Program-made: the position numbers and the translations under genes
Notes under the pieces: generated by a model
Databases searched by the model: none
What the model saw: only the letters and a program-made list of their open reading frames with translations
Told to the model about the DNA's origin: nothing
Assembly: GCF_000423105.1 (NCBI RefSeq)
Contig: NZ_AUHI01000004.1
Coordinates: 418,217-482,216 of the forward strand
DNA length: 64,000 nucleotides
From: Halalkalibacillus halophilus DSM 18494
GTDB taxonomy: Bacteria; Bacillota; Bacilli; Bacillales; Alkalibacillaceae
Direction: 5' to 3'
Shown: piece by piece, positions 1 to 9,600 of the stretch
Layout: each line of letters opens with the position of its first letter
How positions within the stretch are numbered: the first letter of the stretch is position 1

Positions 1-177
1 TTGTTTAAATAATTGCCTTATAGTAAATTAGTTAGTGGGACGCGCTAGTTATTTTAAATTCAAAAGCAACGTGTGCATGTTCGTTATTTCATATGAATAA
101 TATGTAACAAGCTTATTATAATTATAGCTCTACCCTACTGCATTTACATCCTCAATTAAAATTAAGGAGTTGAACGT

Positions 178-1098
178 ATGAGTAATACAAAGAAGCCAAG
201 GCTGAAAAAATCATTTTCTATTGGCTTAACTGTTTTAGGATTCATATACATATTTCTGTATTTAATACCCTTTCATTCTATAGAAGATAAGGCTTTTTTT
301 GAAGATGATGACCAACCACTTGTTATTGCGCACCAGGGCGGAGAACATTTAGCACCATCAAGTACGATGACAGCTTTTGAAAATGCAGTTGAATTAGGTG
401 TTGATGTCTTAGAGTCAGACTTACATATGAGTAAAGACGGTTATCTTATTAACATTCATGATGCTACAGTCGATCGTACTACCGATTCAACAGGTAGAGT
501 ATCAGAGATGAATTTAGATGAATTAAAGCAACTTGATGCAGGTTATTATTTCCAAGATGAAGATGGAAACCACCCATATCGTGGACAAGGACTAGAATTG
601 TTAACGGTGGAAGAGTTATTTCAAGCTTTCCCTGAAGAGAGATTTATATTCGAAATTAAAGATACGAATCCAGATAACCGCATAAATGATATTATTCAGC
701 GATTATCGAGTCTCATAAACGATTACAATATGGAAGATCAAGTATTAGTAGCATCTTTTGATCATGAGATTGTGGAAGCATTTCGTGAAAATGGAAATGA
801 AAATGTTGCTATTTCAGGTGGAAGGCAAGAAGTTAGAAACTTTGTGATTTTTCATAAAACCTTTTTAAGGAACTTATATTTTCCTAAAGTAGAAGCTATT
901 CAGATTCCAACAGCAGATAGTGGTTTTGATTTAACTACTAACCAGCTTATTTCAGGAGCAGACCGAATTGGGCTTGATGTTCATTATTGGACGATTAATG
1001 AAAAAGAGGAAATGCGTGAATTAATTGAGCTTGGTGCAGATGGAATTGTAACAGATCGACCAGATTTGATGATCGAGTTGTTGAATGAAATGAGATAA
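178..1098 (+). CDS. Membrane-anchored glycerophosphodiester phosphodiesterase (GDPD family)
   Basis: Predicted to hydrolyse glycerophosphodiesters to glycerol-3-phosphate and an alcohol. A basic N-terminus is followed by one membrane segment (about residues 14-32), so the catalytic domain should lie outside the membrane. The GDPD signature is visible: AHQGG at 51-55, the ExD pair E79/D81, and INIHD with H94. The first motif reads HQG instead of the commoner HRG, so one phosphate-contacting Arg is replaced by Gln. The C-terminal TIM-barrel motif ADGIVTDRPD is present. AAGGAG precedes the ATG. The gene stands alone and ends at a shared terminator with the convergent PBP gene. The family call is firm; the natural substrate is not visible. 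Confidence 0.88.
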   Translation: MSNTKKPRLKKSFSIGLTVLGFIYIFLYLIPFHSIEDKAFFEDDDQPLVIAHQGGEHLAPSSTMTAFENAVELGVDVLESDLHMSKDGYLINIHDATVDRTTDSTGRVSEMNLDELKQLDAGYYFQDEDGNHPYRGQGLELLTVEELFQAFPEERFIFEIKDTNPDNRINDIIQRLSSLINDYNMEDQVLVASFDHEIVEAFRENGNENVAISGGRQEVRNFVIFHKTFLRNLYFPKVEAIQIPTADSGFDLTTNQLISGADRIGLDVHYWTINEKEEMRELIELGADGIVTDRPDLMIELLNEMR

Positions 1099-1102
1099 TA
1101 TA

Positions 1103-1145
1103 AAAAAGTACGAAGCCTCCGTAAATCGGAGACTTCGTACTTTTT
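1103..1145. terminator. Bidirectional rho-independent terminator between GDPD and PBP genes
   Basis: A near-perfect inverted repeat (AAAAAGTACGAAG ... CTTCGTACTTTTT) with A-run and T-run flanks sits between two convergent genes. It touches the stop codon of the minus-strand PBP gene and can serve both strands. Confidence 0.9.
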
Positions 1146-3198
1146 ATTCATCTAGAACTTCATAAATTTCTTTAGATAAATCAACCGTATAACCACTGCC
1201 ACCGATATCTTCCACGTTTTCTATTAATAATCCAAGCACCATATCTGGATTGCTTTGATCATAGGATACGAAAACACCGTTTTGAGCATTATTTTCGTCT
1301 TCATGACTCGATTTCAATTCTGCGGTTCCTGTTTTACCTGCAATCTCTCGATTATCTAAATCAATCGATTGGGAACTTCCTTCACTGACAACTTTTCTTA
1401 AATCATTTTGCAATCGACTTATACCTTCCTCATCCAAATAATCCTCAATCCACACAGCTTGCTCTTCATCGCTTCTAAGTAATGGTTGCATAAAGGTTCC
1501 ATCATTTGCTATTCCACCATAAAGGCTAGTTAAATGAAGCATGTTTATCAATAGTTGACCTTGCCCATATGCACTGTCTGCCAATTGGACTTCGGAATCG
1601 AACTCACCTGAATTTGATATTTGTGAGATCGTTAATGGGTAAGTAAAAGGTAGTCTTTCTTGAAAACCTAAATCTTCTAATGATTGTTGAAATGCGTCTG
1701 CGCCAATATCCATACCGCGCATCGCAAAATAAATATTATCGGAGTATTTCATCGCTGTTTCCAAATCAACTTCTGTATGTTGTTCGTAAACGCGTGTGAC
1801 TTGGTAATCTCCCCAGGAAGATTCATCTGGTGACCACCTTTTTCCTTCTATTTCTACTATTTCATCAGGGTCAAATGCATCATGATGTAAACCAATTAAT
1901 GATGTGATTAATTTCATAGTAGACCCAGGTGAGTACGTCGCACTAAAGCGATTTACCATTGGTTGATCTTCGTCTTCAGCTAATTCTTGATATTGAGAAT
2001 TGGTCATCCCTAGAACAAACTGGTTTGGGTCAAATGTTGGAAAGCTTAACAGACTTGTAACCTCTCCTGACTGTGGGTCAAGAGTTACTGCAGTACCTTT
2101 TTCGTCTTGTACAATCTCGTAAATTGATTCTTGTACAGACATATCAATGGTAAGCTCCACATTGTCTCCATCTTCACGATCTTGTTTTACTACAGTTTCT
2201 TGCGAGCCATCTTCTTTCTCAATTGCGATCTCTATGCCGTTTTGACCTTTAAGATCTTCTTCAAAAAGTTGTTCTAGACCTCTTTTTCCAACCAAATCAG
2301 TTGAAGTATAACTTCCTTCAAACTCTTCTAGTTCTTCTTCATTAATCGGACCAATATACCCTGTCAGATGAGCAGCTACTTCTGCATAAGGGTAAACACG
2401 ATCCACTATTACATTTGAAGAGACTCCACTGATCGAAGTTGCTTCTTCCATCATTTCTTCATCTTGTAATAAAACGTTTCTAATTGGAACAAAGTGAGAT
2501 TCTTCTACCCAACTTTGATTATATTTATTCTCGATATATTGCTCACTCAAATTCAATATAGAAGCAAGTTCACCTAAGCTGCCTTCATCAAATGACTGTA
2601 ATGTAACTCCGATTTCATAAACTTCGCCATTTGTAGCTAGCATGTTTTGATTACGATCGAGTATATCGCCACGGGTTGCTTCTAAGTTATTAATTCGTAT
2701 GGCGTCTCCTTCTTCAAGACCCGGTAACATAAATCGTGGTTCCCATTCCATTAACCAATATTCTTCTTCTACCATTTCATCTTCTTGTTCAACTTCTTCT
2801 GTATGCCATTCCATCATGACATCTTCCTGAAAAGAAACATTACCAGCACTTGTGTTAAAGCTTATTTCAACAGGTATGGAATACGATGCGCTTTCTTCGA
2901 TCTCTTCTAGCTCTTCATCAGTTATTTCTTCTTCTTGATAACTAACCTCAACATCAGAAACATTTAAGTCATTATAGACATTTTCATATCTCTCACCAAA
3001 GTCTTCGTATGTAAATGAATCCTTCGTTGATGGTGTTAAGTATTCATCGTACATTGTTCTATATTCTTCATTTTCCCAGTGTGAAACGTATTCTTCCATG
3101 TAATCATAAGGTGTAAGGGATTCCTCCTCCTCTTCGCCATTACAAGCTATTAAAAATAAACATCCAGTTAAAAAGGTTACTACTATTGTTTTTTTCAT
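1144..3198 (-). CDS. Lipoprotein class B penicillin-binding protein (PBP3/MecA-like transpeptidase)
   Basis: Cross-links peptidoglycan as a membrane-anchored DD-transpeptidase. An N-terminal hydrophobic signal ends in the lipobox LIAC (Cys about 19), so this is a lipoprotein. An NTF2-like MecA_N-type domain (about 30-155) follows, then the PBP dimerisation domain (about 165-330), then the transpeptidase with STMK (Ser about 426), SDN (about 486) and KTGTAE (Lys about 622). The layout matches B. subtilis PbpC (PBP3) and the MecA group. The mature N-terminus and the NTF2 domain are very Glu-rich. The ATG at 3198 was chosen because GGAGGAG lies just upstream; a TTG 12 bases earlier overlaps that ribosome site. 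Homology alone does not show beta-lactam resistance. Confidence 0.9.
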   Translation of the reverse strand: MKKTIVVTFLTGCLFLIACNGEEEEESLTPYDYMEEYVSHWENEEYRTMYDEYLTPSTKDSFTYEDFGERYENVYNDLNVSDVEVSYQEEEITDEELEEIEESASYSIPVEISFNTSAGNVSFQEDVMMEWHTEEVEQEDEMVEEEYWLMEWEPRFMLPGLEEGDAIRINNLEATRGDILDRNQNMLATNGEVYEIGVTLQSFDEGSLGELASILNLSEQYIENKYNQSWVEESHFVPIRNVLLQDEEMMEEATSISGVSSNVIVDRVYPYAEVAAHLTGYIGPINEEELEEFEGSYTSTDLVGKRGLEQLFEEDLKGQNGIEIAIEKEDGSQETVVKQDREDGDNVELTIDMSVQESIYEIVQDEKGTAVTLDPQSGEVTSLLSFPTFDPNQFVLGMTNSQYQELAEDEDQPMVNRFSATYSPGSTMKLITSLIGLHHDAFDPDEIVEIEGKRWSPDESSWGDYQVTRVYEQHTEVDLETAMKYSDNIYFAMRGMDIGADAFQQSLEDLGFQERLPFTYPLTISQISNSGEFDSEVQLADSAYGQGQLLINMLHLTSLYGGIANDGTFMQPLLRSDEEQAVWIEDYLDEEGISRLQNDLRKVVSEGSSQSIDLDNREIAGKTGTAELKSSHEDENNAQNGVFVSYDQSNPDMVLGLLIENVEDIGGSGYTVDLSKEIYEVLDE

Positions 3199-3225
3199 AG
3201 GCTCCTCCAATCTTGTTGCTATAAA

Positions 3226-3552
3226 TTACCGATAGTTTCCTAATACATTTTGGAGTTTAAGGGCGTAGGTTAAGTCTCCTTTTGCTTTTATTTTACCCAT
3301 CATAAAAGCGGAAGTAGCATTCAAGTTACCATCAATTAATTTATCAAAATTATTCTCATTCATTTTTAATAAACAATCTTGTTCTTCAAGTGGTTCACTA
3401 TGATAAGTAACTTCTTCATTTTGAAAAACTATGCTAAAAATTTCTTCTTTGTCGGTTAATTCGAAAGTATAAGTTGCTTCTAATCCATTTAGATCAGTTG
3501 GATTCTCATTCATTTTACGAATCAAATGTTCTAATTTTTCTTGAATTGTCAT
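3226..3552 (-). CDS. SCP2 sterol-binding domain protein
   Basis: A 108-residue protein of the SCP2 lipid-carrier fold, a single domain with the typical C-terminal segment LIDGNLNATSAFMMGKIKAKGD seen only in part here as MMGKIKAKGDL. Such stand-alone SCP2 proteins in Bacillaceae are assigned to binding hydrophobic ligands, with no defined pathway. It is cytosolic (no signal or membrane segment). The ATG is preceded by GGGAGAG. It lies immediately upstream of the PBP gene on the same strand (27 bases between them), so the two are probably co-transcribed. Confidence 0.8.
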   Translation of the reverse strand: MTIQEKLEHLIRKMNENPTDLNGLEATYTFELTDKEEIFSIVFQNEEVTYHSEPLEEQDCLLKMNENNFDKLIDGNLNATSAFMMGKIKAKGDLTYALKLQNVLGNYR

Positions 3553-3614
3553 TTTATCTCTCCCTCTCTTCTACTATATTTTATCAAAAAAATGTCTATA
3601 TATGTTGCTTGTAT

Positions 3615-3639
3615 GATTAATTTTTCTGAAAAAGGGTAA
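3615..3639 (+). promoter_or_regulatory. Candidate SigB promoter for the small membrane protein gene
   Basis: GATTAA at 3615-3620 and GGGTAA at 3634-3639 are separated by 13 bases, close to the general-stress sigma factor consensus (GTTTAA, 12-15 bases, GGGTAT). It lies 36 bases upstream of the start codon. Listeria lmo0937, of the same protein family, is reported as SigB dependent, which supports the reading. Confidence 0.5.
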
Positions 3640-3675
3640 TGTAATTATAAAGAAATTGAAAGGATGTGCTTAAAA

Positions 3676-3822
3676 ATGCTTTGGACTATTATAGGTATAA
3701 TTTTAGTAATTTGGTTAGCAGGCTTTTTACTAGATTTTGCTGGTGGACTTATTCATTTATTATTAATTGTTGCAGGTATTGTGTTTATTTTTCAACTTAT
3801 TACAGGAAGACGAAAATTATAG
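3676..3822 (+). CDS. Small lmo0937-family membrane protein (48 aa)
   Basis: A 48-residue hydrophobic protein beginning MLWTIIGIILVIWLAGFLLD and ending in the basic tail TGRRKL. It has two predicted membrane stretches with a Gly-Gly turn between them. The pattern matches the lmo0937/DUF5670 family of tiny membrane proteins found across Bacillaceae and Listeria, whose function is unknown. The frame is supported by AAAGGA upstream of the ATG and by the terminator 18 bases after the stop. A longer open frame overlapping it in another phase is a shadow. Confidence 0.75.
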   Translation: MLWTIIGIILVIWLAGFLLDFAGGLIHLLLIVAGIVFIFQLITGRRKL

Positions 3823-3840
3823 CTATTCTTAATTTCACGA

Positions 3841-3870
3841 AACACACTAGTATTAACTAGTGTGTTTTTA
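3841..3870 (+). terminator. Rho-independent terminator after the lmo0937-like gene
   Basis: An 11-bp perfect stem (AACACACTAGT / ACTAGTGTGTT) with an ATTA loop and a short T-run. Confidence 0.85.
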
Positions 3871-3923
3871 TATGTCAAAATGATATAATCAAAATTAACT
3901 TTGAACAGTAAGGAAGTGAGTAT

Positions 3924-4457
3924 ATGACGAATGATCACATAGAGACGGCAACTTTTGCTGGTGGGTGTTTTTGGTGTATGGTGAAGCCTTTTGATCAATG
4001 GGATGGTGTTTACTCTGTTGTATCAGGTTACACAGGCGGCCACATTTATAGCCCATCATATGAGCAAGTGAAATCAGGAGAAAGTGGTCATTATGAAGCT
4101 GTACAAGTTACTTATGATACGACTTTAATTGATTACATGACGATTTTAGATTTATATTGGAAACAAATTGATCCTACTGATCCAGATGGGCAATTCCATG
4201 ATCGCGGATCACAATACCGAACTGCAATCTTTTATCATACGGAAGAACAAAAGCAGCAGAGTGAATATTCCAAGCAACAAATAGAAGAAAGCGGAATTTT
4301 TAAAGATCCAATCGTGACAAAGATCTTGCCTGCATCTACTTTTTATCCTGCAGAAACTGATCACCAACAATATTATGAAAAAAATCCTGAGGCTTACAAG
4401 GAAGAGCGTGAAAAGTCGGGACGAGACGACTTTATAGAAAGTCACTGGAATAAGTAA
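3924..4457 (+). CDS. msrA: Peptide methionine-(S)-sulfoxide reductase MsrA
   Basis: Reduces the S-epimer of methionine sulfoxide in oxidised proteins. The catalytic motif FAGGCFWC lies at about residues 11-18, the Cys of GCFW being the nucleophile, followed by the family motifs GYTGG, GHYEAVQVTYD and HDRGSQYRTAIF. Length (177 aa) is normal for a single-domain MsrA. GGAAGTGAG precedes the ATG. It is a single-gene unit between two terminators. A second MsrA domain, fused to MsrB, is encoded about 7 kb away. Confidence 0.95.
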   Translation: MTNDHIETATFAGGCFWCMVKPFDQWDGVYSVVSGYTGGHIYSPSYEQVKSGESGHYEAVQVTYDTTLIDYMTILDLYWKQIDPTDPDGQFHDRGSQYRTAIFYHTEEQKQQSEYSKQQIEESGIFKDPIVTKILPASTFYPAETDHQQYYEKNPEAYKEEREKSGRDDFIESHWNK

Positions 4458-4503
4458 CTACAAGGAAAATAACTTGTATGAATTATAAAATTTCCTTAAA
4501 AAT

Positions 4504-4556
4504 AAATATCTCCGGGCTTATCCATCGTAAAATTGGATAGGCCCGGAGATATTTTA
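4504..4556. terminator. Bidirectional terminator between msrA and the S9 peptidase
   Basis: A long inverted repeat (AATATCTCCGGGC ... GCCCGGAGATATT) with a loop of about 25 bases containing a further pairing TATCCA/TGGATA. T-rich flanks lie on both strands, between convergent genes. Confidence 0.85.
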
Positions 4557-4581
4557 ATTATTTTTTAAGACCGGATTATAT

Positions 4582-6564
4582 CTATAGATACTTCTCAAAC
4601 CAATCAACAATATGGTTTAATCTTTCAATTCTTAAATTTGGTTTACCAGTTCTTGAAAGGTTGTGATCTGAGTCTGGGAATCTTACAAATGATGTTTCTT
4701 TTCCTTGATACTTTAATGCAATAAATAATTGTTCAGCCTGTTCCATTGGACATCGAAAGTCTTTCTCATTATGTGTAATTAATAATGGTGTTTCTACTTG
4801 ATCTACATATTTTATAGGTGAAAAATCCCAAAGTTTCTGTACATCATTAAATGGAACCTGGATTTGCCAATCAGTAAAGTAATAACCGATATCACTTACA
4901 CCTCTAAAGCTGATCCAATTTGATATACTCCGTTGTGTCACAGCTGCTTTGAAACGATTCGTATGACCAACTATCCAATTTGTCATGAATCCACCATAAC
5001 TTCCACCAGTAACCCCTAAGCGAGATTCATCGACCCAATTATATTGATTTAATACGTAGTCTACTCCATTCATGATATCTTCATAGTCACCTTGCCCATA
5101 ATTTCCTCTGACTGCATCTACGAATGATTGCCCGTAGCTATGACTACCTCGTGGGTTTGTGTATAATACAGCATATCCTTTTGAAGCTATATACTGCATC
5201 TCATGAAAGAAACTATTACCGTAAAACGCATGTGGTCCACCATGAATATTAACCACTAATGGATATGTTTCTTGCTCTTTAAAACTAGCTGGTTTCATGA
5301 GCCAACCATGCACTACTAGCTGATCACTACTTTCATATTGAATGGGTTCTGGTTGAACAATTTCAACTTCTTCAACGAATTGATCATGAAACGAAGTAAT
5401 TTGCTTCGTTATTCCTTTTCTAACATCTAAAGTGAAAATCTCACCTGGATTAGTAGGTGTGCTAAGCATTAGCAAGGCTGTTTGTTGCTCTGGAATGATG
5501 TCAAATCCATATACATGGCCAACATCTTGCCAAGCAGGGTATATTTCCCCACCGATATTTCCATAGTACAAATGAACATTTCCATAATTAGATATAGCGA
5601 AATAGTAATCAAAATTACTACTCCAAATAACCGGCTGTAGCACCGCTTGCTGCTGTATATCCGCTACAAGAAAATCCCCCACAGGAGAATCAATCTCCTC
5701 CGTTAAGCAGCTACTAACGCCTGTTGCAAAATCATACAACATTAATTCTGCATGTGTTGCATTTTCAAATTCTCTTCCCATGTGAACAAACAATACTTTA
5801 CTCTGATCGGGTGATACAGCAAAGCCACCTACTGCCCCTTCAGGTGTTGGTATCTCTTTTGTTTCGTTTGTTGATACATTTAGCACATAAACATTTAAAT
5901 TAAACTCGAAATCTTGATCTTCCACTTCATCAGTGGAATAAATAAGAGTTTGTTCATCCGTCCAAGTATGAAAATGGAAATTTTGGTTCCCTTTTAAAAG
6001 AAGTTCTGGCTTTTCAGATTTAAGGTCATACAGGTATATTTGTTGAAACTTTTGGTCAATAACACCTGCACCATCAGCTTTATATTTCATTCTGTTTATA
6101 ACAACAGAAGTAGGAAGATCATTATCGTTCTTTTCTTCCTCCTCCTCCTCTTTTTCTAAATGTTCTTTATTTACACTAGTTTGGATAGCTAATTGTTGAT
6201 CATCAGGAGAAAAAGCTGCTTTTACAACACCATTATCAAAATCGGTTACTTTTTTAGCTTCTCCACCTCGAGTAGACATTATATAGACTTGATTTTTTTC
6301 ATTTTCTCTATTAGACAGAAAAAGTATTGACCTACCATCATTAGACCACCTAGGTTGCGAAACCTTTTCTTTTCCGTGCGTCCACGATGTGACATTATTT
6401 GTTTCTAGATCAAGGTGGTTCAAGCACGAATAGTATTTATTATCACTTTCATTAATCGTTGTTTCGATAAATACAGCTTCTTTTCCGTTAGGTGCTATTC
6501 TCGGGTCAGTAATCGATGAAATGCGATACAGATCTTCTGCTTCCAATTTTCTAGTTTTAGTCAT
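4582..6564 (-). CDS. S9 family prolyl oligopeptidase / acylaminoacyl-peptidase-like serine peptidase
   Basis: A cytosolic serine peptidase of the prolyl oligopeptidase clan (similar in plan to B. subtilis YuxL). The N-terminal two thirds (about 1-390) is a WD40-like propeller with repeated SPDDQQLA and SNDGRSILF blades. The C-terminal alpha/beta hydrolase carries HGGPH (oxyanion region), the nucleophile motif GGSYGG (Ser about 522), an Asp in EKDF (about 602) and the His in SDHN (about 634). A Glu-rich insertion lies near residue 140 in the propeller. The likely activity is removal of N-terminal dipeptides or acyl-amino acids. AGGAGG precedes the ATG. It is transcribed alone. Confidence 0.9.
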   Translation of the reverse strand: MTKTRKLEAEDLYRISSITDPRIAPNGKEAVFIETTINESDNKYYSCLNHLDLETNNVTSWTHGKEKVSQPRWSNDGRSILFLSNRENEKNQVYIMSTRGGEAKKVTDFDNGVVKAAFSPDDQQLAIQTSVNKEHLEKEEEEEEKNDNDLPTSVVINRMKYKADGAGVIDQKFQQIYLYDLKSEKPELLLKGNQNFHFHTWTDEQTLIYSTDEVEDQDFEFNLNVYVLNVSTNETKEIPTPEGAVGGFAVSPDQSKVLFVHMGREFENATHAELMLYDFATGVSSCLTEEIDSPVGDFLVADIQQQAVLQPVIWSSNFDYYFAISNYGNVHLYYGNIGGEIYPAWQDVGHVYGFDIIPEQQTALLMLSTPTNPGEIFTLDVRKGITKQITSFHDQFVEEVEIVQPEPIQYESSDQLVVHGWLMKPASFKEQETYPLVVNIHGGPHAFYGNSFFHEMQYIASKGYAVLYTNPRGSHSYGQSFVDAVRGNYGQGDYEDIMNGVDYVLNQYNWVDESRLGVTGGSYGGFMTNWIVGHTNRFKAAVTQRSISNWISFRGVSDIGYYFTDWQIQVPFNDVQKLWDFSPIKYVDQVETPLLITHNEKDFRCPMEQAEQLFIALKYQGKETSFVRFPDSDHNLSRTGKPNLRIERLNHIVDWFEKYL

Positions 6565-6652
6565 GAAATCCTCCTATTGTTTCTATTGCAAATTTTGTTC
6601 CACAATAATCTTAGTATAAATTTTCAGAAAAGTCGACAATTTAGCTGATTAT

Positions 6653-9600
6653 TTATAGCTCTATTAATTTTCGATACGTATCTTCTAATTGAAGATGCAG
6701 TTTTTCATTTTCATAAAAAGAGAGTTTTGAGGAAATGATATCTTCTAATTCGTTAGATAATTCTTCAAGAAACTCATTTTGTATTTCGTTGAATTTTTCT
6801 TTGTAATGGTTGTCGTAAACAGAATTAAAATCTTGGAAAACCTTTTGAATACTTGGTTTTAAATCACTATCTATTTGATTAAACAATTCCTTAACCTTAC
6901 GATCCTGGAAAAAATCTTTTTTGTTTTTAAACATTTTAGCATACATCGATATTTGTTCCTGATTCATTACAGTAATTGAATTGGAATACGATGCTTGTTG
7001 AATTTCTCCGATTGGAAAGGAAAAGTTAGTGAAATTTGTGTTGTCTCTTATAAAATCATTTATGAACTTTTCCATATTAGATATGCTTTTTTCTAAATGA
7101 TAATCAAGTAAGATGTTGATCTCTTGAAATTCCTTGTTTAGTCGTTCATGTAAAGTAGCTAGCAGCTCTTTAATTGCCATTCTTAATTCTTCTTGTCCTT
7201 TTTTCCCGTTTGATTGGATGGTGGCAGGATTTATGGATTCTTTCATCAGATCTCTTAATTGGATTTGGACACGCTGATTACCGTAATAGGTAAGCTGATC
7301 TGCTTCATTCGAAATTTGTGTTGTATACGTTTTCTGATCTACATTCTTAGCGTGTTGAATAATTTGTTGCGCTTCATTTTTATATTGCTCTATTATTTTC
7401 TTTTGTTCTGACTCACCTTGTTTTATTTCTTCTAAGGATTGTTTTATATATTGTTTTAATTGCTTTAAACTTTGCTCTAATTCTTGAACGATAATTTGTT
7501 TTAACTCATTTTTTATAAATGATTCAAATTCAATATGGAAAGTTTTAAATTCTTCTGGAGTTGGATTACCTTCCATCAAATCTTTACTTGAATACGGATA
7601 AACTTTCGGTTGTGTTACTCCATAAGCCTTTAACTGTTTGCTTAGATAACTTTCAACCATTTGTAATTCATCGTAAGAAGATGCAAGGTCTGCTGCATTT
7701 AAAATAAAGAACATTTTATTCATTGGAAATGTATCTTTTAAACGACCTAATTGCAATAAAAATTCTCTGTCTGCTCGTGCAAAAGCATGATTGAAATAAT
7801 TCAGGTAAACAATTGCATCAGAATTTTTCACATAATGCATCGCTACATTTGTGTGTCTCGCATGAATAGAATCTGCCCCCGGAGTATCAACAAGTGTAAT
7901 TCCCTGTCTTGTTAATTCACAATCATAATAAACCGTTATTTCCTCCACGAAGCAAGAACGATTCTCCTGGGTAACATATTTCTGGAATTCACTTACATTA
8001 ACTGTAATGTTTTTTTCAAGTAGTGATTGCATATCTTCATATCCACTAACAAAGGCAGATATAAAGGAACTATTCGTTCTCGATAAATTCGCTTCCCATT
8101 TCTTTTTGTTTTTCTTAGCAAACTGAAAAATTTCCTCAAGAGTCGTAAACTCCTCCTCAATCAGTTTAGAAAACAATTGGTTCAATTGGTATTTCAAATC
8201 TTCGGAATGTTTAAGTCTTACTAAAACCTCACCATGTGCATGCTTTTCATCAGGTGGAGCAATTTTATTAATCGCTGCAGTTGTCGGGTTTGGTGAAACA
8301 GGTAAAATTTCTTCCCCAATCCAAGCGTTTGCGAATGAAGATTTACCAGCACTAAATGCGCCGAACAAGGCGACGGTATAAGTCATATTGGAAACTTTAT
8401 TAACTTGTTGTTCGATTCTCTTTTTAAATTTGTCTAAAAATGAATAAGGTTTAATTTCTGTTAGCGTAGTATTTGCTGAAGATACAATTTTTTCGATGGA
8501 TAAACTTTGTATCTCTCCAATATTCTGGTTTTGTTCTGTTGTTGCCTCTTCTTCTCGTTCATCAAAATCTTTTATGTGCTCCTCAAGATTTAATTGTTCA
8601 CGCTTATTTTGCTTATCCTTAAGCTGAGAGTAAACCTCGCTCACATTTATATTAGAATTATCAAAAATTTCGGAAGTTAGTTGCCTTTTTTTCTGTTCTA
8701 CCTTTTTTTTATGAGCTTGCGATGATTCTATTCTCTTTATTTCCTCTGTCAGATGTTGTTGATTACTTTCTAAGTCATTGATTTCATTTTCATGTAGCGA
8801 ATGGATCTCCCTTGTAATCTCTGAAATGAGCGGATAAAGGATATTTTTAGTAATCTTTTCGATTTCATTATGAAGCTGATCCGCATACAACAATACATAT
8901 TCTCCATTAACTTCGGCTGATGTATTTATTACACGTTTTATATCTTCGCTAGAAAGTTTTATTTCTAGATTTTGTATTTTATTTTGAATTTCATTATTTC
9001 TTACATCATGTTGACCGACTTCGCTAGCTAACCAGTCTCTGAATTGCCAGGTTAGTTGAACTTGTATTTGTTTATTCAACGCTTCTAAAAAAGCTGATTC
9101 ACGTTCCATTTTTTCTTCTTCTGTTTTCTTTTTAGTGAACAAGGTTCCTACTTTAAAGCTTTGCTTCGTTGATTCTAAGAATGAACGCGCTAACTCTCTC
9201 ATTTCATGAGTCATCAGATATGCGCTCTTAACATCTTTGGTAATTTTAGTTTTCCAATTTTTAATTAGCTGTTCTTCAAATCCATTCCATTCGACTAATC
9301 GATTAGAGACCAACGATAATTCATCTTTTAATTTTTGTAACTTTTCTTCATCTAATAGATCCTTTTCAGAAGTATATAACTTTTCTACACTAGATGAGAT
9401 CAAGTAATTTATCTCATTTTTAATATTTTGTTGAACGATTGAAGAACTATCAGAAATATGTTTATTAATGAACTCGGTTAGAACATCAAATTCATTTAAT
9501 TTATTATTCGACTCCTTTAAAGATGTATAAAAAATTCTCTCCGGTTCGATTTGCCATTCTTCACAGCTTTGCAGCAAAGATTGATGATAAACATCAAAAG

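Noticed and set aside
1..177. AT-rich leading segment, examined for RNA genes and riboswitches
   Set aside because: It has a TATAAT at 117-122 with only a poor -35, and no structured element that I could support.
3666..3860. A 64-residue plus-strand frame beginning MLKNALDYYRYNF
   Set aside because: It overlaps the 48-residue lmo0937-like gene in another phase and would run into its terminator; the latter has family features and the ribosome site.
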